Assembly (NCBI RefSeq): GCF_008831285.2
Contig: NC_045144.1
Location: 5,480,575 to 5,544,574, forward strand
Origin: Nymphaea colorata
Lineage: Eukaryota > Streptophyta > Magnoliopsida > Nymphaeales > Nymphaeaceae
Reading direction: 5' to 3'
DNA length: 64,000 nt
Shown here: piece after piece, positions 63,089 to 64,000 of the stretch
Layout: the number at the start of each line of letters is the position of its first letter
Numbering within the stretch: the stretch's first letter is position 1
Program-made: the position numbers and the translations under genes
Notes under the pieces: generated by a model
Seen by the model: only the letters and a program-made list of their open reading frames with translations
The model's database searches: none
What the model was told of the DNA's origin: nothing

Positions 63089-63350
63089 GATGGCAAACAA
63101 AACAGAAACAAGAGATGAAGAAATCAAGAACTCGTATAAATCTTTCCCCCCTCAATTCGGCACACCGGCGATGGCAAACAAGACAGAAACAAGAGAGGAA
63201 AATACCAAGAACCCGTATAAATCTTTCCCCTCTCAATTCGGCACACCAGCGATGGCAAACAAAACATAAAAAGAGATGACGATATCAAGAACCCGAATAA
63301 ATCTTTCCCCCCTCAATTCGGCACACCGGCAATGGCAAACAAAACAGAAA
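63089..63350. repeat. 81-bp tandem repeat, about 3.2 copies
   Basis: GATGGCAAACAA begins units at 63089, 63170, 63251 and (as AATGGCAAAC) 63331. The units share CCTCAATTCGGCACACC at their ends and differ by scattered substitutions. On the minus strand each unit reads CHRRCAELRGERFIRVLD in one frame, since 81 is divisible by 3. A (GA)12 microsatellite (63353-63376) follows. Confidence 0.92.
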
Positions 63351-63376
63351 CAAGAGAGAGAGAGAGAGAGAGAGAG

Positions 63377-63553
63377 TCTTGCCTGCCTGCTGCGAGTGGG
63401 CATCCCGATCACGAAAATGCCGCCACAGATCTTCTCATCCTTTACAGCATAAGCATCGCCCTCCGATGGTGATGTTCTTTCGTCTGTAATCAACAATGAC
63501 TCTCCTCCTAGTGGACGCTTCCACCGACTTAATATGGTGACCCATCGCAACAT
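63377..63553 (-). CDS. Possible first coding exon of an unidentified minus-strand gene
   Basis: A minus-strand ORF starts at 63553 with MLRWVTILSRWKRPLGGESL and runs to GIFVIGMPTRSRQ, after which the frame enters the (GA)n tract and the 81-bp repeat. A GC-type donor AGGCAG/GCAAGAC near 63380 would end the exon before the repeats. The composition is less AT-rich than its surroundings, and an alternative frame starting ATGGGTCACC is also open for 37 codons. I do not recognise the product. It could equally be a leader. Confidence 0.3.
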
Positions 63554-64000
63554 TTATTTAAAAAAAAGAAAAAAGAAAAAAGAAAATTTGTTCGTTGAAA
63601 AGGGGAAGAAAAACTACTCTGCCCTTAAAATGTTGTAATACCCTTATGATTTTCTGTTTTGCTATGTTCAAAATCATATGCGTATCTTTAAATTTGAATT
63701 TTAAAAATATTCAGAGAAAAATCCCATATTAAGAAAAAAAAGCCACCATCCAATTGGTTACAGTTTTACATAAGTATTAGATCCAATTTAGACTCCACGT
63801 TAAATAAATATTGTATTATTCAATATTCATATCATTTGAAAGCTGGCCCTTAATATGTCACAATGGGATTTTATGTATTTAAAAGTTAGATTCGGATGTG
63901 GGTGTAAAAAGAGAAGTCTGATTTGGATCAAATTTGGATTGTGAATTTAAAAGGTCCAAAAAAAATAATTCAAATTTGTTCTGTTGAAACATACATTCAT
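63554..64000. other. AT-rich flank, nothing recognised
   Basis: Contains an A-rich block at 63558-63590 and AT-rich sequence. It would be the promoter side of the possible minus-strand gene at 63553. Confidence 0.35.

Noticed and set aside
63089-63350. CRISPR array
   Set aside because: The repeats are directly adjacent 81-bp tandem units without unique spacers, in plant nuclear DNA.

Overview
The window is nuclear DNA from a flowering plant. It is AT-rich, genes are split into many short exons with plant-type GT..AG introns up to 6.3 kb long, microsatellites and transposon remnants are common, and the recognisable proteins (isopentenyl phosphate kinase, an asparagine-synthetase-domain protein, a plant-type alpha-amylase, SECRET AGENT, a KUP/HAK potassium transporter) form a typical plant set. 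I cannot name the species. A run of 100 N at 45002-45101 marks a scaffold join. Several single-base indels hint at residual assembly error.

Left part (1-7348, minus strand): the first four exons of an isopentenyl phosphate kinase gene. Its 3' half lies beyond the left edge. Divergently from it, 2.4 kb away, a plus-strand gene of 16 exons runs from 9746 to 35498. It is the plant counterpart of ASNSD1 (class II glutamine amidotransferase plus asparagine synthase fold). All splice phases agree and the model predicts 758 residues, but exon 6 lacks one base, which creates an early stop. Its introns hold a hAT-type element with a perfect 8-bp target duplication, an antisense Ty3/gypsy remnant with one LTR, and several MITE-like elements.

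Middle (about 37.4-45.0 kb): a second, degenerate copy of the 5' half of the same gene (exons 1-6, with introns and upstream sequence), which breaks off at the N gap. A younger third copy of part of the upstream region lies at 37.4-38.1 kb.

Right part (45.1-64.0 kb): a large inverted repeat with arms of about 3.55 kb (45102-48688 and 56496-60023), each carrying a broken SECRET AGENT exon. The 7.8-kb spacer holds two alpha-amylase exons (catalytic-site Arg changed to Ser) and one orphan KUP/HAK exon on the other strand. This looks like a mosaic of captured gene fragments, not working genes. The last 4 kb contains an 81-bp tandem repeat and a possible first exon of a minus-strand gene that I could not identify.

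The genes show no operon-like cooperation. The notable biology is the gene duplication and decay around ASNSD1 and the inverted repeat of gene fragments.
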